Below are positions 24,807 through 32,050 of a stretch of DNA of 32,148 bases, in pieces. Within the stretch, counting starts at the first letter, position 1. Every line of letters starts with the position of its first letter. Position numbers and translations under genes: made by a program. The DNA comes from an uncultured Pseudoflavonifractor sp. GTDB taxonomy: Bacteria; Bacillota; Clostridia; Oscillospirales; Oscillospiraceae. The DNA lies in assembly GCA_904419835.1 (NCBI GenBank), contig CAJFTA010000022.1:1-32148 (forward strand), read 5' to 3'. The notes below the pieces were generated by a model. The model ran no database searches and was not told the DNA's origin. It worked only from the letters and a program-made list of their open reading frames with translations.

Positions 24807-25882
24807 GGGCTGTCCCGCCAGAGGCGAAAGATGCCGCTGTCGTGAAGCTGTTTGAGAAGGACCGCCGCCAGAGGGGAGAGGATCATACCCCACACGCCGA
24901 AGGCATGGAATCCAACATACATGGCGAAGAGGGCGGCCAGAGGGGGAAGCCCCGCCTTCTGGCCCACCAGTTTAGGCTCCAGCAGGCTGCGCACGGCGGA
25001 CACAAGGCCGTAGAGCGCGGCCAGCCCCAGGGCCCGCTTCCAGTCCCCGGACAGGAGGGAGAACAGGGCCCAGGGGAGGAGCACTGTCCCTGTACCAAAG
25101 ACGGGCAGTGCGTCCACCAGAGCCACCAGGGCGGCCAGCAGCAGGGCCAAATCCACCCGCAGGATCAGCAAGCCCGCTGTCAGCTCACCGAAGGTAATGA
25201 GCATCAGCAGGCCCTGAGCACGCAGCCAGCCGCCCAGGGCGGTCTTGAGCACGGGGACGGCCTTCCCCAGCCTGTCCCGCCAGGAGACCGGCATCTGCCG
25301 GGAGAGGAAGGCGAGCACCTGGGGCCGGGCGGCGCTGGTGAAGAAGGCGGCCAGGGCGGTGGTGAAGAGGAAGAGCATGGCGTCGGGCACAGCGGCGGCG
25401 GCCCCGGCGGCAATGCCGGCCAGGCTGTCGTAGAGCTTGGCGGGCAGGGAGATGCCCTGGCGGATAAAGCCGTCCAGGGCGTCTTTTGCGAAGTCCTGGA
25501 GCTGAACGGGCAGGGCCACAATAAAGCGGTAGGCCCAGTCGCCCACCTGGTCGCCCAGCGCGGGCAGGCCGGCGAGCAGCACGGGCAGGCGGCCCAGCAG
25601 CAGGGCCAGCTCGTACCCCACCCGCCACAGGATAAGGCCCAGCGCGCCGCAGAGCAGGAGGACCAGCCCCGCGGTGGTGAGGGCAGCGGCCAGCCCGCGC
25701 CTGAGCCGGAACCGGCCCGTCAGCAGTGTTACGGCCGGCTCCATCATCCATGCCAGCCCCAGGGCCAGCAGGAAGGGCAGCACCCAGGGCAGCAGCACGG
25801 TGAGGGCCAGCCACACCCCGGCGGCGGCCAGAGCGGCGCAGAGCAGGGTCAGCAGGATGCGGACAAGGCGTTTTTCAGCCAC
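24803..25882 (-). CDS. AI-2E family transporter, YtvI-like integral membrane protein, 359 aa
   Basis: A polytopic membrane protein (about 7-8 hydrophobic segments) of the AI-2E exporter superfamily, closest in layout to sporulation protein YtvI: two N-terminal helices (LLPWVLPFLLALGLAWMMEP), a soluble central loop, then VALVDALPVFGTGTVLLPWA, the conserved 'DxLPxxGxG' loop, and PKLVGQKAGLPPLAALFAMY near the C-terminus. Its stop overlaps the convergent helicase gene stop by 4 bases. The start is GTG 25882 with AGGAGG 8 bases upstream. The substrate is not known. YtvI is linked to sporulation in Bacillus; whether this host sporulates cannot be told here. Confidence 0.88.
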   Translation of the reverse strand: MAEKRLVRILLTLLCAALAAAGVWLALTVLLPWVLPFLLALGLAWMMEPAVTLLTGRFRLRRGLAAALTTAGLVLLLCGALGLILWRVGYELALLLGRLPVLLAGLPALGDQVGDWAYRFIVALPVQLQDFAKDALDGFIRQGISLPAKLYDSLAGIAAGAAAAVPDAMLFLFTTALAAFFTSAARPQVLAFLSRQMPVSWRDRLGKAVPVLKTALGGWLRAQGLLMLITFGELTAGLLILRVDLALLLAALVALVDALPVFGTGTVLLPWALFSLLSGDWKRALGLAALYGLVSAVRSLLEPKLVGQKAGLPPLAALFAMYVGFHAFGVWGMILSPLAAVLLKQLHDSGIFRLWRDSP

Positions 25883-25963
25883 GGACAGGACCTCCTGTTA
25901 AAAATGACGGAATATTTGGATTTAAAAGAGGGAAATCTGTTGGAATCTGCCCGGCGTTCAGAC

Positions 25964-25992
25964 TTGCGTCCAGTCCCGCGCTGTGCTAAAAT
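25964..25992 (+). promoter_or_regulatory. Sigma-A promoter for pheB-hom
   Basis: TTGCGT (25964-25969), a 17-base spacer and TAAAAT (25987-25992), 61 bases before ATG 26054. Confidence 0.75.
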
Positions 25993-26053
25993 GAAGTTCA
26001 CACACAGACAAATGACCTTGTTACAAAGACAAGAAGCCTGGAGGCTGCATAGA

Positions 26054-26494
26054 ATGGCAAAGAAACCCAAATACTTCATTGTGGATGCCGAGGCATTGCC
26101 TGAGGTGTTCCTCAAGGTAGCGGAGGCCAAACGGATGCTGGAGACCGGAGAGGCGGACACCGTCAACCGGGCCACCAAGGTGGCGGGCATCAGCCGCAGC
26201 GCCTTTTATAAGTATAAGGACGCGGTCCGGCCCTTCAACGACATGCTCAACGGACGGATTGTCACCTTCCAGATCATGATGAAGGATGAGCCGGGCGTGC
26301 TCTCCGCGGTCCTGAATATCTTTGCCCGGACGGGCGGGAATATTCTCACCATCAACCAGGGCATTCCGGTGAGCGGCTGCGCGGCGGTGACCATCGGCGC
26401 GGAGACCTCCGGACTGGAGGAGCCGGTGGAGGACCTGATGAACCGTGTGGCAGCCCAGGAGGGCGTCATCCGGTGCGAGATTCTGGCGGGCTGA
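26054..26494 (+). CDS. pheB: PheB-type ACT domain regulator (UPF0735), 146 aa
   Basis: Residues 36-56 form a helix-turn-helix-like segment (TVNRATKVAGISRSAFYKYK) and residues 70-146 an ACT domain (TFQIMMKDEPGVLSAVLNIF ... NILTINQ), which usually binds an amino acid. This is the UPF0735/PheB family, whose genes sit next to homoserine dehydrogenase or phenylalanine genes in Firmicutes. ATG 26054 has GGAGG 9 bases upstream. It is the first gene of an operon with hom, starting 39 bases before it. A role in sensing an amino acid and controlling hom or lysC is plausible but inferred. Confidence 0.88.
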   Translation: MAKKPKYFIVDAEALPEVFLKVAEAKRMLETGEADTVNRATKVAGISRSAFYKYKDAVRPFNDMLNGRIVTFQIMMKDEPGVLSAVLNIFARTGGNILTINQGIPVSGCAAVTIGAETSGLEEPVEDLMNRVAAQEGVIRCEILAG

Positions 26495-26533
26495 GAGCCT
26501 GTCGAACCCATTACAGCGATACAGAGAGGAAGA

Positions 26534-27754
26534 ATGGATATGGCAGTAAATGTAGCGATTCTGGGCTTCGGCACGGTAGGCTCCGGCGTAGCCGAGGTGC
26601 TGGCCAAGAACCACACCCATATTGACGAAAAGGTCCACGCCCCCATCTGTCTGAAATACATTCTGGACGTGCGGGACTTCCCGGACAGCCCCTTCGGCGA
26701 CAAGATTGTCCACGATTTCAGCGTCATTGAGAACGACCCCGAGGTGGACATTGTGGTGGAGACCATCGGCGGCGCGAGAATCGCCCGGGAGTTCACCGAG
26801 CGGGCGCTGAAGGCGGGCAAGAGCGTGGTGACCTCCAACAAGGAGCTGGTTGCCACCTGCGGGTACGACCTGCTCAGCCTGGCCAAGGAGCACGGCGTGA
26901 GCTATCTCTTTGAGGCCAGCGTGGGCGGCGGCATCCCCATCATCCGGCCCCTGAGCCGCTGCCTGGCGGCCAACGAGATTGAGGAGATCTGCGGCATCCT
27001 CAACGGCACCACCAACTATATCCTCACCCGGATGATCAAGGCGGGGCTGTCCTTTGAGGCGGCGCTGAAGGAGGCCCAGCAGAACGGCTACGCCGAGAAG
27101 GACCCCACCGCCGACGTTGAGGGCCACGACGCCTGCCGGAAGATCTGCATCCTGGGCGCTCTGGCCTTCGGGCGGCACATCTACCCCAGCCAGGTGCCCA
27201 CGGAGGGCATCACCAAGGTGACCCTGGCCGACGTGGCCTACGCCGACGCCTGCGGGCGGAAGATCAAGCTGCTGGGCCGGGCCATCCGCCAGAAGGACGG
27301 CCGGGTGTGCGCCTATGTGGCGCCCCATCTGGTCAGCAGCGAGGATCCCCTGGGCGGCGTGGAGGACGTGTTCAACGCCATCACGGTCCGGGGCGACGCG
27401 GTGGGCGACGTGATGTTCTATGGGCGGGGCGCCGGTAAGCTGCCCACCGCCAGCGCGGTGGTGGCCGACGTGATGGACGCCGCCCGGCACATCAAGTCCA
27501 TGAAGTATGTGGCGTGGGGCCCCGGCGGGGACGACGTGGTGGCCTCCACCGACAGCCTGGAGAGCGCCTGGTATGTCCGGGCCATTGCGGAGGCGGACGC
27601 GGTGCGCGCCGCCTTTGGGGACGTGAATTTCCTGGCCCGTGCGGGCGCGCCGGCGAAGGAGACCGCATTCCTCACCGGACCCATGACCCGGAGCCAGGTG
27701 GAAAGCAGGCTGGCCGGCATGGAGAAGTGCTCGCTCTTCCGTGTTCTGGATTGA
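26534..27754 (+). CDS. hom: Homoserine dehydrogenase, 406 aa
   Basis: Reduces aspartate semialdehyde to homoserine with NAD(P)H, in the Thr/Met branch of the aspartate family. The Rossmann motif GFGTVGSG starts at residue 11; NGTTNYI (157-163) and KDPTADVEGHDACRK carry the substrate and catalytic site. ATG 26534 follows GAGAGGAAGA directly; a second ATG two codons on (26540) is an alternative start. The length is slightly short compared with enzymes of 430-450 aa. The C-terminal ACT feedback domain looks reduced or absent, which would fit the separate ACT protein upstream. Downstream is a folded spacer and lysC. Confidence 0.95.
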   Translation: MDMAVNVAILGFGTVGSGVAEVLAKNHTHIDEKVHAPICLKYILDVRDFPDSPFGDKIVHDFSVIENDPEVDIVVETIGGARIAREFTERALKAGKSVVTSNKELVATCGYDLLSLAKEHGVSYLFEASVGGGIPIIRPLSRCLAANEIEEICGILNGTTNYILTRMIKAGLSFEAALKEAQQNGYAEKDPTADVEGHDACRKICILGALAFGRHIYPSQVPTEGITKVTLADVAYADACGRKIKLLGRAIRQKDGRVCAYVAPHLVSSEDPLGGVEDVFNAITVRGDAVGDVMFYGRGAGKLPTASAVVADVMDAARHIKSMKYVAWGPGGDDVVASTDSLESAWYVRAIAEADAVRAAFGDVNFLARAGAPAKETAFLTGPMTRSQVESRLAGMEKCSLFRVLD

Positions 27755-27851
27755 CAGCGGCTGTCCGGCGGCATAGAATAGGGCAGGCGGAACAGGGCCT
27801 GGACCGGTCCGGACTGGGCCGGGGCCAGGCCGCGTTTCCGGTGTGCCGCTG
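27755..27851 (+). promoter_or_regulatory. Structured intergenic RNA between hom and lysC
   Basis: The gap holds nested stems. CAGCGGC (27755-27761) pairs with GCCGCTG (27845-27851). A symmetric tgt/tgt internal loop separates it from CCGG (27765-27768) pairing with CCGG (27838-27841). Inside, GGCCTGG (27796-27802) pairs with CCAGGCC (27825-27831) and encloses CCGGTCC (27804-27810) with GGGCCGG. It begins with the base after the hom stop. I do not recognise it as a known riboswitch, and it lacks the conserved core of the lysine riboswitch. Confidence 0.55.
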
Positions 27852-27880
27852 AGAAACACACTCATTGGGGGTACATAGAA

Positions 27881-29107
27881 ATGGGACTCATTGTACAGAA
27901 ATTTGGCGGAAGCTCGGTGGCGGATGCGGATAAAATCCGCAATGTGGCCCGCATCATCACCGAGACCTACCGCCGTGGACATAGCGTGGTGGCGGTGCTG
28001 TCCGCCCAGGGCGATACCACCGACGACCTGATTGCCAAGGCCGCGGAGATCAATCCCAACGGCTCCAAGCGGGAGATGGATATGCTCCTGTCCACCGGCG
28101 AGCAGATCTCCTGCTCCCTGTGCGCCATGGCCATTGAGGCCATGGGCTATCCGGTCATCTCCCTCACCGGCTGGCAGGCCGGTGTGCGCACCAACTCGGC
28201 CTACTCCAACGCCCGCATCAAGCGGGTGGCGCCGGAGCGGATTCTGGCCGAGCTGGACAAGAAGTGCATCGTGATTGTCACCGGCTTCCAGGGCATCAAC
28301 AAGTATGACGACATCACCACCCTGGGCCGGGGCGGGTCGGACACCTCCGCCGTGGCGCTGGCGGCCAGCCTGCACGCGGATCTGTGCCAGATCTACACCG
28401 ATGTGGACGGCGTCTATACCGCCGATCCCCGCCATGTGGAGGGCGCGAAAAAACTGGACGAGATTACCTTTGACGAGATGCTGGAGCTGGCCACGCTGGG
28501 CGCCCAGGTGCTCCACAACCGGTCTGTTGAAATGGCAAAGCGGTACAATGTCAACCTGGAGGTGCTCTCCAGCTTCTCGGGTAACCCCGGGACCAAAGTC
28601 AAGGAGGTCGTGAAGAACGTGGAAAAGATGCATGTGAGCGGCGTAGCCAAGGACAAGGACGTGGCCCGGCTGGCCCTGGTGGGCCTGGCCGATACTCCGG
28701 GCATTGCCTTTAAGATTTTCTCCCTGCTGGCCAAGGCCAGGATCAACGTGGATATCATCCTCCAGTCCATCGGCCGGGGCGACACCAAGGATATCAGCTT
28801 CACCGTCACCAAGAGTGACAAGGACGAGGCCAAGCGCCTGCTGGAGGAGAACAAATCCTACCTGGGCTTTGACCATATCGACGTCAGCGACAATATTGCC
28901 AAGGTGTCCATTGTGGGCGCGGGCATGATCAACAATCCCGGCGTGGCCTCTCTCATGTTTGAGGCGCTGTACAACGCGGGCATCAACATCAACATGATCT
29001 CCACCAGCGAGATCAAGGTCTCCGTTCTGGTGGACGCGGACGACGCTGACCGGGCGGTGCAGGCCATCCACAACAAGTTTTTCTCCGAGTTCGGCGGGAA
29101 CGTGTAA
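27881..29107 (+). CDS. lysC: Aspartate kinase, 408 aa
   Basis: Phosphorylates aspartate, the first step to Lys, Thr, Met and Ile. The kinase domain starts LIVQKFGGSSVAD (K7FGGSSVAD15) and includes ITTLGRGGSDTSAVALAASL and CQIYTDVDGVYTADPR. The C-terminal part (about residues 265-408) has two ACT domains (GIAFKIFSLLAKARINVDII; INMISTSEIKVSVLVDADDA) for feedback control. This is the usual monofunctional length. GGGGG lies 9 bases before ATG 27881. It follows hom at a distance of 126 bases occupied by the folded element, so the two may be one operon with internal control. Confidence 0.95.
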   Translation: MGLIVQKFGGSSVADADKIRNVARIITETYRRGHSVVAVLSAQGDTTDDLIAKAAEINPNGSKREMDMLLSTGEQISCSLCAMAIEAMGYPVISLTGWQAGVRTNSAYSNARIKRVAPERILAELDKKCIVIVTGFQGINKYDDITTLGRGGSDTSAVALAASLHADLCQIYTDVDGVYTADPRHVEGAKKLDEITFDEMLELATLGAQVLHNRSVEMAKRYNVNLEVLSSFSGNPGTKVKEVVKNVEKMHVSGVAKDKDVARLALVGLADTPGIAFKIFSLLAKARINVDIILQSIGRGDTKDISFTVTKSDKDEAKRLLEENKSYLGFDHIDVSDNIAKVSIVGAGMINNPGVASLMFEALYNAGININMISTSEIKVSVLVDADDADRAVQAIHNKFFSEFGGNV

Positions 29108-29123
29108 AGAAAGACGCATAGAG

Positions 29124-29149
29124 AGGCGCGGAGCTGATGCTCCGCGCCT
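29124..29149 (+). terminator. lysC terminator hairpin lacking its T run
   Basis: An 11-bp perfect stem (29124-29134 with 29139-29149, loop tgat), 16 bases after lysC. Instead of a T run it is followed by the repeat element. A second copy of the same 26 bases (one difference) with TTTT follows the element at 29371-29396, so this looks like a terminator interrupted by insertion. Confidence 0.6.
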
Positions 29150-29248
29150 CAGCGTGTCAAAAAACCTCGGTTGAACAGAATCAGGCTGTGTCGGGGCGGG
29201 GGAGCGCGAGGGGGCAGCCGCCCGCCTCGCATGGAATCGAATGCCCCG
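29148..29248. repeat. Dispersed repeat copy 1, segment shared with the window end
   Basis: These 101 bases match 32048-32148 with five transitions (about 95% identity). The shared segment begins with the last bases of a hairpin (CTC AGCGTGTC), and includes the GC-rich fold GCGAGG ... CCTCGC. The match stops only because the window ends, so the repeat is longer. Confidence 0.95.
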
Positions 29249-29365
29249 GAAGCCTTGCACAGCAAGGCTTCCGGGGAGCGGAGCGAGGACTTTTGCGCTG
29301 CTGTGCGGCGCAAAAGTAATGGCATTTTTGAAGGCTGTCGAAAAAGTCCCTGGACTTTTTCGACA
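29155..29365. mobile_element. MITE-like structured intergenic element, 211 bp
   Basis: Bounded by TGTCAAAAAA at the left (TGTCGAAAAA in the second copy) and TTTTTCGACA at the right, a 10-bp inverted terminal repeat. It contains a 15-bp perfect hairpin (29244-29258 with 29262-29276, loop ACA), a 9-bp hairpin (29290-29298 with 29308-29316) and a 16-bp palindrome at its right end (29334-29349 with 29352-29367). It has no convincing gene. Its position between two copies of the lysC terminator hairpin, and a second copy beside another terminator at 32048, argue for a mobile or REP-like element. Boundaries are inferred. Confidence 0.65.
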
Positions 29366-29370
29366 GCAGA

Positions 29371-29400
29371 AGGCGCGGAGCCGATGCTCCGCGCCTTTTT
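29371..29400 (+). terminator. Rho-independent terminator downstream of the repeat element
   Basis: An 11-bp stem (29371-29381 with 29386-29396, loop cgat) followed by TTTT, duplicating the hairpin at 29124-29149 with one base change. This copy retains the T run and is the functional lysC terminator. Confidence 0.85.
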
Positions 29401-29469
29401 ATCATCTTAAAAATCTCAGGCAAAAAGCGCCCGCCTGAAAATTTATGCCGGGGTTTTTCATGGGGAGCC

Positions 29470-30363
29470 TCAGGCGCCCGCCTGCTTCAGCTTGGTGAGG
29501 AACAGTCCGCCGATGATGAGCGCCGCGCCCAGCAGGGCAATCCAGGTGATGGAATCCCCCAGCATGGCGGCGGCCACCGCCATGGTGACCAGAGGCTCCA
29601 GATAGATGTAGGTGGAGGCCCGGACCGAGCCCAGCTGCTGGATGGCGTAGTTCCACAGCAGGTAGGATACCGTGGAGGCCAGGAGGCCCAGGTAGGCGAC
29701 GGACCCCAGCACATCCCACCGGACCAGCTCCTCCGGCTGGACCTGCACACCCTGGAACAGCAGAAGGACCGCCGAGAAGAGCAGCGCGTACACGAACATT
29801 TTCCGCACCGAGGGGATGAGGGGATGGCCAAAGGAGCTGATTTTCTTGCTGGCAATGGCGTAGAGGCCCCATACCACCGCGTTGAGCAGGGCCAGCACAT
29901 CCCCCCGGGGGTTGAGCTGGAGCACAGCGCTGCCGTTGTACACCGTGAGGGCGGACCCGGCGGCGGCCAGCAGGCAGCCGGCGTAGAACAGGCCGTGAGG
30001 CCGCGGGGTGCGGAGCAGGAGCGGCGCGGCCAGGGCGGTGACGATGGGCGCCAGGGCGCACAGCACCGACACGTTGGAGGCGCTGGTGTAGATCAGGGCC
30101 GCGTTCTGAAGATAGTAGTAGAAGAAGATGCCCAGCAGGCCCCCCAGAACGTAATACCCCTCTGTCCTCCAGCCCAGCCAGCCCAGGGGGCGGGGGTGGA
30201 TGAGCGTGGTGGCCAGGACGGCGATGGCAATACGCAGGAACATCAGCACAGTGGGACTCATCGCCTCCAGCGCTATCTGGGCGGCCACAAAGGCGCCGCC
30301 CCAGATGATGATGGCACACAGCGCCGCAAGATGTCCGGAACCATTCTGCCTGAGCAGGGACAT
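29470..30363 (-). CDS. EamA-family (DMT) transporter, 297 aa
   Basis: A drug/metabolite-type permease with about 10 membrane helices arranged as two EamA repeats: residues 10-140 (ALCAIIIWGGAFVAAQIALE, LYTSASN-like ALIYTSASNVSVLCALAPI) and residues 155-290 (LLNAVVWGLYAIASKKI, STYIYLEPLVTMAVAAAMLG). Members export amino acids or other small metabolites; the substrate is unknown. ATG 30363 has AGGAGG 8 bases upstream. It lies 48 bases downstream of the glycosyltransferase gene, probably in the same leftward transcript. The short gap has only a 6-bp GCCGGC hairpin. Confidence 0.9.
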   Translation of the reverse strand: MSLLRQNGSGHLAALCAIIIWGGAFVAAQIALEAMSPTVLMFLRIAIAVLATTLIHPRPLGWLGWRTEGYYVLGGLLGIFFYYYLQNAALIYTSASNVSVLCALAPIVTALAAPLLLRTPRPHGLFYAGCLLAAAGSALTVYNGSAVLQLNPRGDVLALLNAVVWGLYAIASKKISSFGHPLIPSVRKMFVYALLFSAVLLLFQGVQVQPEELVRWDVLGSVAYLGLLASTVSYLLWNYAIQQLGSVRASTYIYLEPLVTMAVAAAMLGDSITWIALLGAALIIGGLFLTKLKQAGA

Positions 30364-30411
30364 AAGACATACCTCCTGTCAGATGCCGGCGCCGCCGGCG
30401 AATAGGGGGAG

Positions 30412-31296
30412 TTAATCCTGCTTTTTTTCTCTGCGGCGGGCGGCAGGCTTTTCTCTGGGCGGCAGCGAGAGGGGGCGGGCCAGAGGACCGACTGAACCGT
30501 CCGCAGCGGCGGAGAACAGGTAGCGGTAGACCTGGAGCTTCCGGTTTTCATACAGATCCAGCTGCTGGTAGAATTCCTTGTATTCACTGAAGGTGAGCGT
30601 CTTGGTACGGATGACCTTGCGCAGGGTGGTCTGGGTATTGACCAGGCTGTCCTCCCGCTTGCGGTAGTAGTACACCGGCCTGGGCACCGCCGCGATGAGA
30701 CGGCAGCAGGCGATATAGTCCAGGTTAAAAAGAAAGTCCTCGCACCAGGCCACGTCGGCGGGACAGCGGAGGCTGTGGGCCTCCACAATGGCCCTGCGGT
30801 AGAGTTTGTTCCACATGACGCCGTAGTAGAAGTTGGCGGGTGCCTTGACCATGTGCTCGGCGTACTCCGTCCGGGTCATAACGCATTCCTCCCGGATATG
30901 CCCCCGGGCGGCACACCGCTCTCCGGCCACCCGGTAGAAGTGGGCCACCGTCAGATCGGAGCCGGTGGACGCGGCGGTGTGGAGGAGAATCTCCACGCTG
31001 TCGGTGGGCAGCCAGTCATCCCCGTCCACAAACTGGAGATACCGCCCGGCGGAGTGCACCATACCCAGGTTCCGTGCCGCCGACGCGCCGGCATTGGCCT
31101 GCTCCAGCAGGCGGAAGCGACTGTCCAGAGCCACATAGGACCGGCAGATATCCGCGCTGCCGTCGGTGCTGCCGTCATCCACCAGCAGGACCTCAAAGTC
31201 CCGGCAGGTCTGGAACCGGATGCTGGAGAGGCATTTCTCCAGATAGGGCTTGACGTTATAGACCGGGACAATGATGCTGACTGCGGGACCTTCCAT
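30412..31296 (-). CDS. Family 2 glycosyltransferase, 294 aa
   Basis: A GT-A fold glycosyltransferase. VSIIVPVYNVKPYLEKCLSS starts the nucleotide-binding domain; D40-D41 lie in VLLVDDGSTDGS, and the metal-binding DxD is D91-G-D93-D94 in QFVDGDDWLP. The remaining half includes EDFLFNLDYI, common in GT2 enzymes that build cell-surface glycans, and ends in a basic tail (REKPAARRREKKQD). ATG 31296 has AGAGAGGTG 5 bases upstream. It is divergent from the sugar O-acetyltransferase, so the pair may decorate the same polysaccharide. The frame is open back beyond 32000, but upstream of 31296 it overlaps the acetyltransferase gene and is not homologous. Confidence 0.92.
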   Translation of the reverse strand: MEGPAVSIIVPVYNVKPYLEKCLSSIRFQTCRDFEVLLVDDGSTDGSADICRSYVALDSRFRLLEQANAGASAARNLGMVHSAGRYLQFVDGDDWLPTDSVEILLHTAASTGSDLTVAHFYRVAGERCAARGHIREECVMTRTEYAEHMVKAPANFYYGVMWNKLYRRAIVEAHSLRCPADVAWCEDFLFNLDYIACCRLIAAVPRPVYYYRKREDSLVNTQTTLRKVIRTKTLTFSEYKEFYQQLDLYENRKLQVYRYLFSAAADGSVGPLARPLSLPPREKPAARRREKKQD

Positions 31297-31327
31297 GGGC
31301 ACACCTCTCTGAAATGGTATTTTTATT

Positions 31328-31356
31328 ATTATAGCAGGCATCCGCCCTTTCGCCAA
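31328..31356 (-). promoter_or_regulatory. Sigma-A promoter for the glycosyltransferase-EamA operon
   Basis: Read leftwards: TTGGCG (31356-31351), a 17-base spacer and a perfect TATAAT (31333-31328), 31 bases before ATG 31296. Confidence 0.8.
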
Positions 31357-31365
31357 GAGCGGGGG

Positions 31366-31394
31366 TTGACAAACAGGGAGAAAAATCGTATGTT
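31366..31394 (+). promoter_or_regulatory. Sigma-A promoter for the sugar O-acetyltransferase gene
   Basis: A perfect TTGACA (31366-31371), a 17-base spacer and TATGTT (31389-31394). It is back to back with the leftward promoter, the -35 boxes 9 bases apart. Confidence 0.75.
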
Positions 31395-31428
31395 GAAGCT
31401 GAGACAACCGGAACAGGGGGAGAGACCT

Positions 31429-32010
31429 ATGACGGAAAAGGAAAAAATGCAGTGCGGCCAGCTCTATGCCGCGGACACCGACCCGGAGCTGATCGCCGAC
31501 CGGGCGGCCTGCAAGGACAAGTGCTGGGCCTACAATCAGATGCGGTACACCGACTGGGACGGCCGGAACGCGCTCCTGCGGGAGCTGCTGGGCAGCACGG
31601 GGGAGCGGTTCTGCATTGAGCAGCCCTTCTGGTGTGACTACGGCTACGGCATCTCCATCGGGGAGAATTTTTATATGAACCACGGCTGCGTGATTCTGGA
31701 CGGCGGCGGCGTCACCTTTGGGGACAATGTGTTCATCGCGCCCCAGTGCGGATTCCACACCGCCGGGCACCCTATCGACACGGAGGCCCGCAACAGCGGC
31801 CTGGAGTATGCCAGGCCCATTCGGGTGGGCAACAACGTGTGGATTGGCGCCGGGGTGACGGTGGTGCCGGGGGTGACCATCGGGGACAATGTGGTCATCG
31901 GCGCGGGCAGCCTGGTCAACCACGACATCCCCTCCGGGGTGGTGGCCGCGGGAAATCCCTGCCGGGTGATCCGGCCTATCACCGAGGAAGACAAGAAAAA
32001 GCCTGACTGA
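31429..32010 (+). CDS. Sugar O-acetyltransferase (maltose/galactoside acetyltransferase type), 193 aa
   Basis: Transfers acetyl from acetyl-CoA to a sugar hydroxyl. The N-terminal helices (MTEKEKMQCGQLYAADTDPE) are the MAT-type cap, and the rest is a left-handed beta-helix with hexapeptide repeats (ISIGENFYMNHGCVI, VTFGDNVFIAPQ, IRVGNNVWIGAGVTVVPGVT, IGDNVVIGAGSLV). Catalytic H114 lies in HTAGHP, with N85 before it. Length is typical of LacA/Maa enzymes (about 185-205 aa). ATG 31429 has GGGGGAG just upstream; an in-frame ATG at 31390 overlaps the -10 box and is unlikely. A hairpin follows, then the second repeat copy. Confidence 0.94.
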   Translation: MTEKEKMQCGQLYAADTDPELIADRAACKDKCWAYNQMRYTDWDGRNALLRELLGSTGERFCIEQPFWCDYGYGISIGENFYMNHGCVILDGGGVTFGDNVFIAPQCGFHTAGHPIDTEARNSGLEYARPIRVGNNVWIGAGVTVVPGVTIGDNVVIGAGSLVNHDIPSGVVAAGNPCRVIRPITEEDKKKPD

Positions 32011-32021
32011 CAGGGAGATTT

Positions 32022-32050
32022 GAGCCGCCATGCACACTGCGCGGCGGCTC
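32022..32050 (+). terminator. Terminator hairpin of the acetyltransferase gene, interrupted at its 3' edge
   Basis: GAGCCGCC (32022-32029) pairs with GGCGGCTC (32043-32050) around a 13-nt loop. No T run follows; the repeat starts with the next base, exactly as at lysC. Confidence 0.6.

Noticed and set aside
20982..24893. A 1303-codon open frame on the minus strand opposite the EndoQ-helicase gene
   Set aside because: It is antisense to a gene with full catalytic motifs, has low-complexity Gln/Gly/Leu/Pro/His-rich composition and no family resemblance; typical of GC-rich DNA where the third-position bias keeps the opposite frame open.
27755..27851. Lysine riboswitch or T-box before lysC
   Set aside because: The size is too small, the conserved lysine riboswitch core and T-box sequence were not seen, and there is no terminator T run.
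26021..29260. A 1079-codon minus-strand frame across pheB, hom and lysC
   Set aside because: It covers three well-supported genes and the folded gaps, and shows no domain; antisense artefact.
29171..29410. A 79-codon frame inside the repeat element
   Set aside because: It runs through hairpin arms and the terminator, has no ribosome binding site, and the possible internal ATG at 29231 becomes GTG in copy 2; coding is unlikely.
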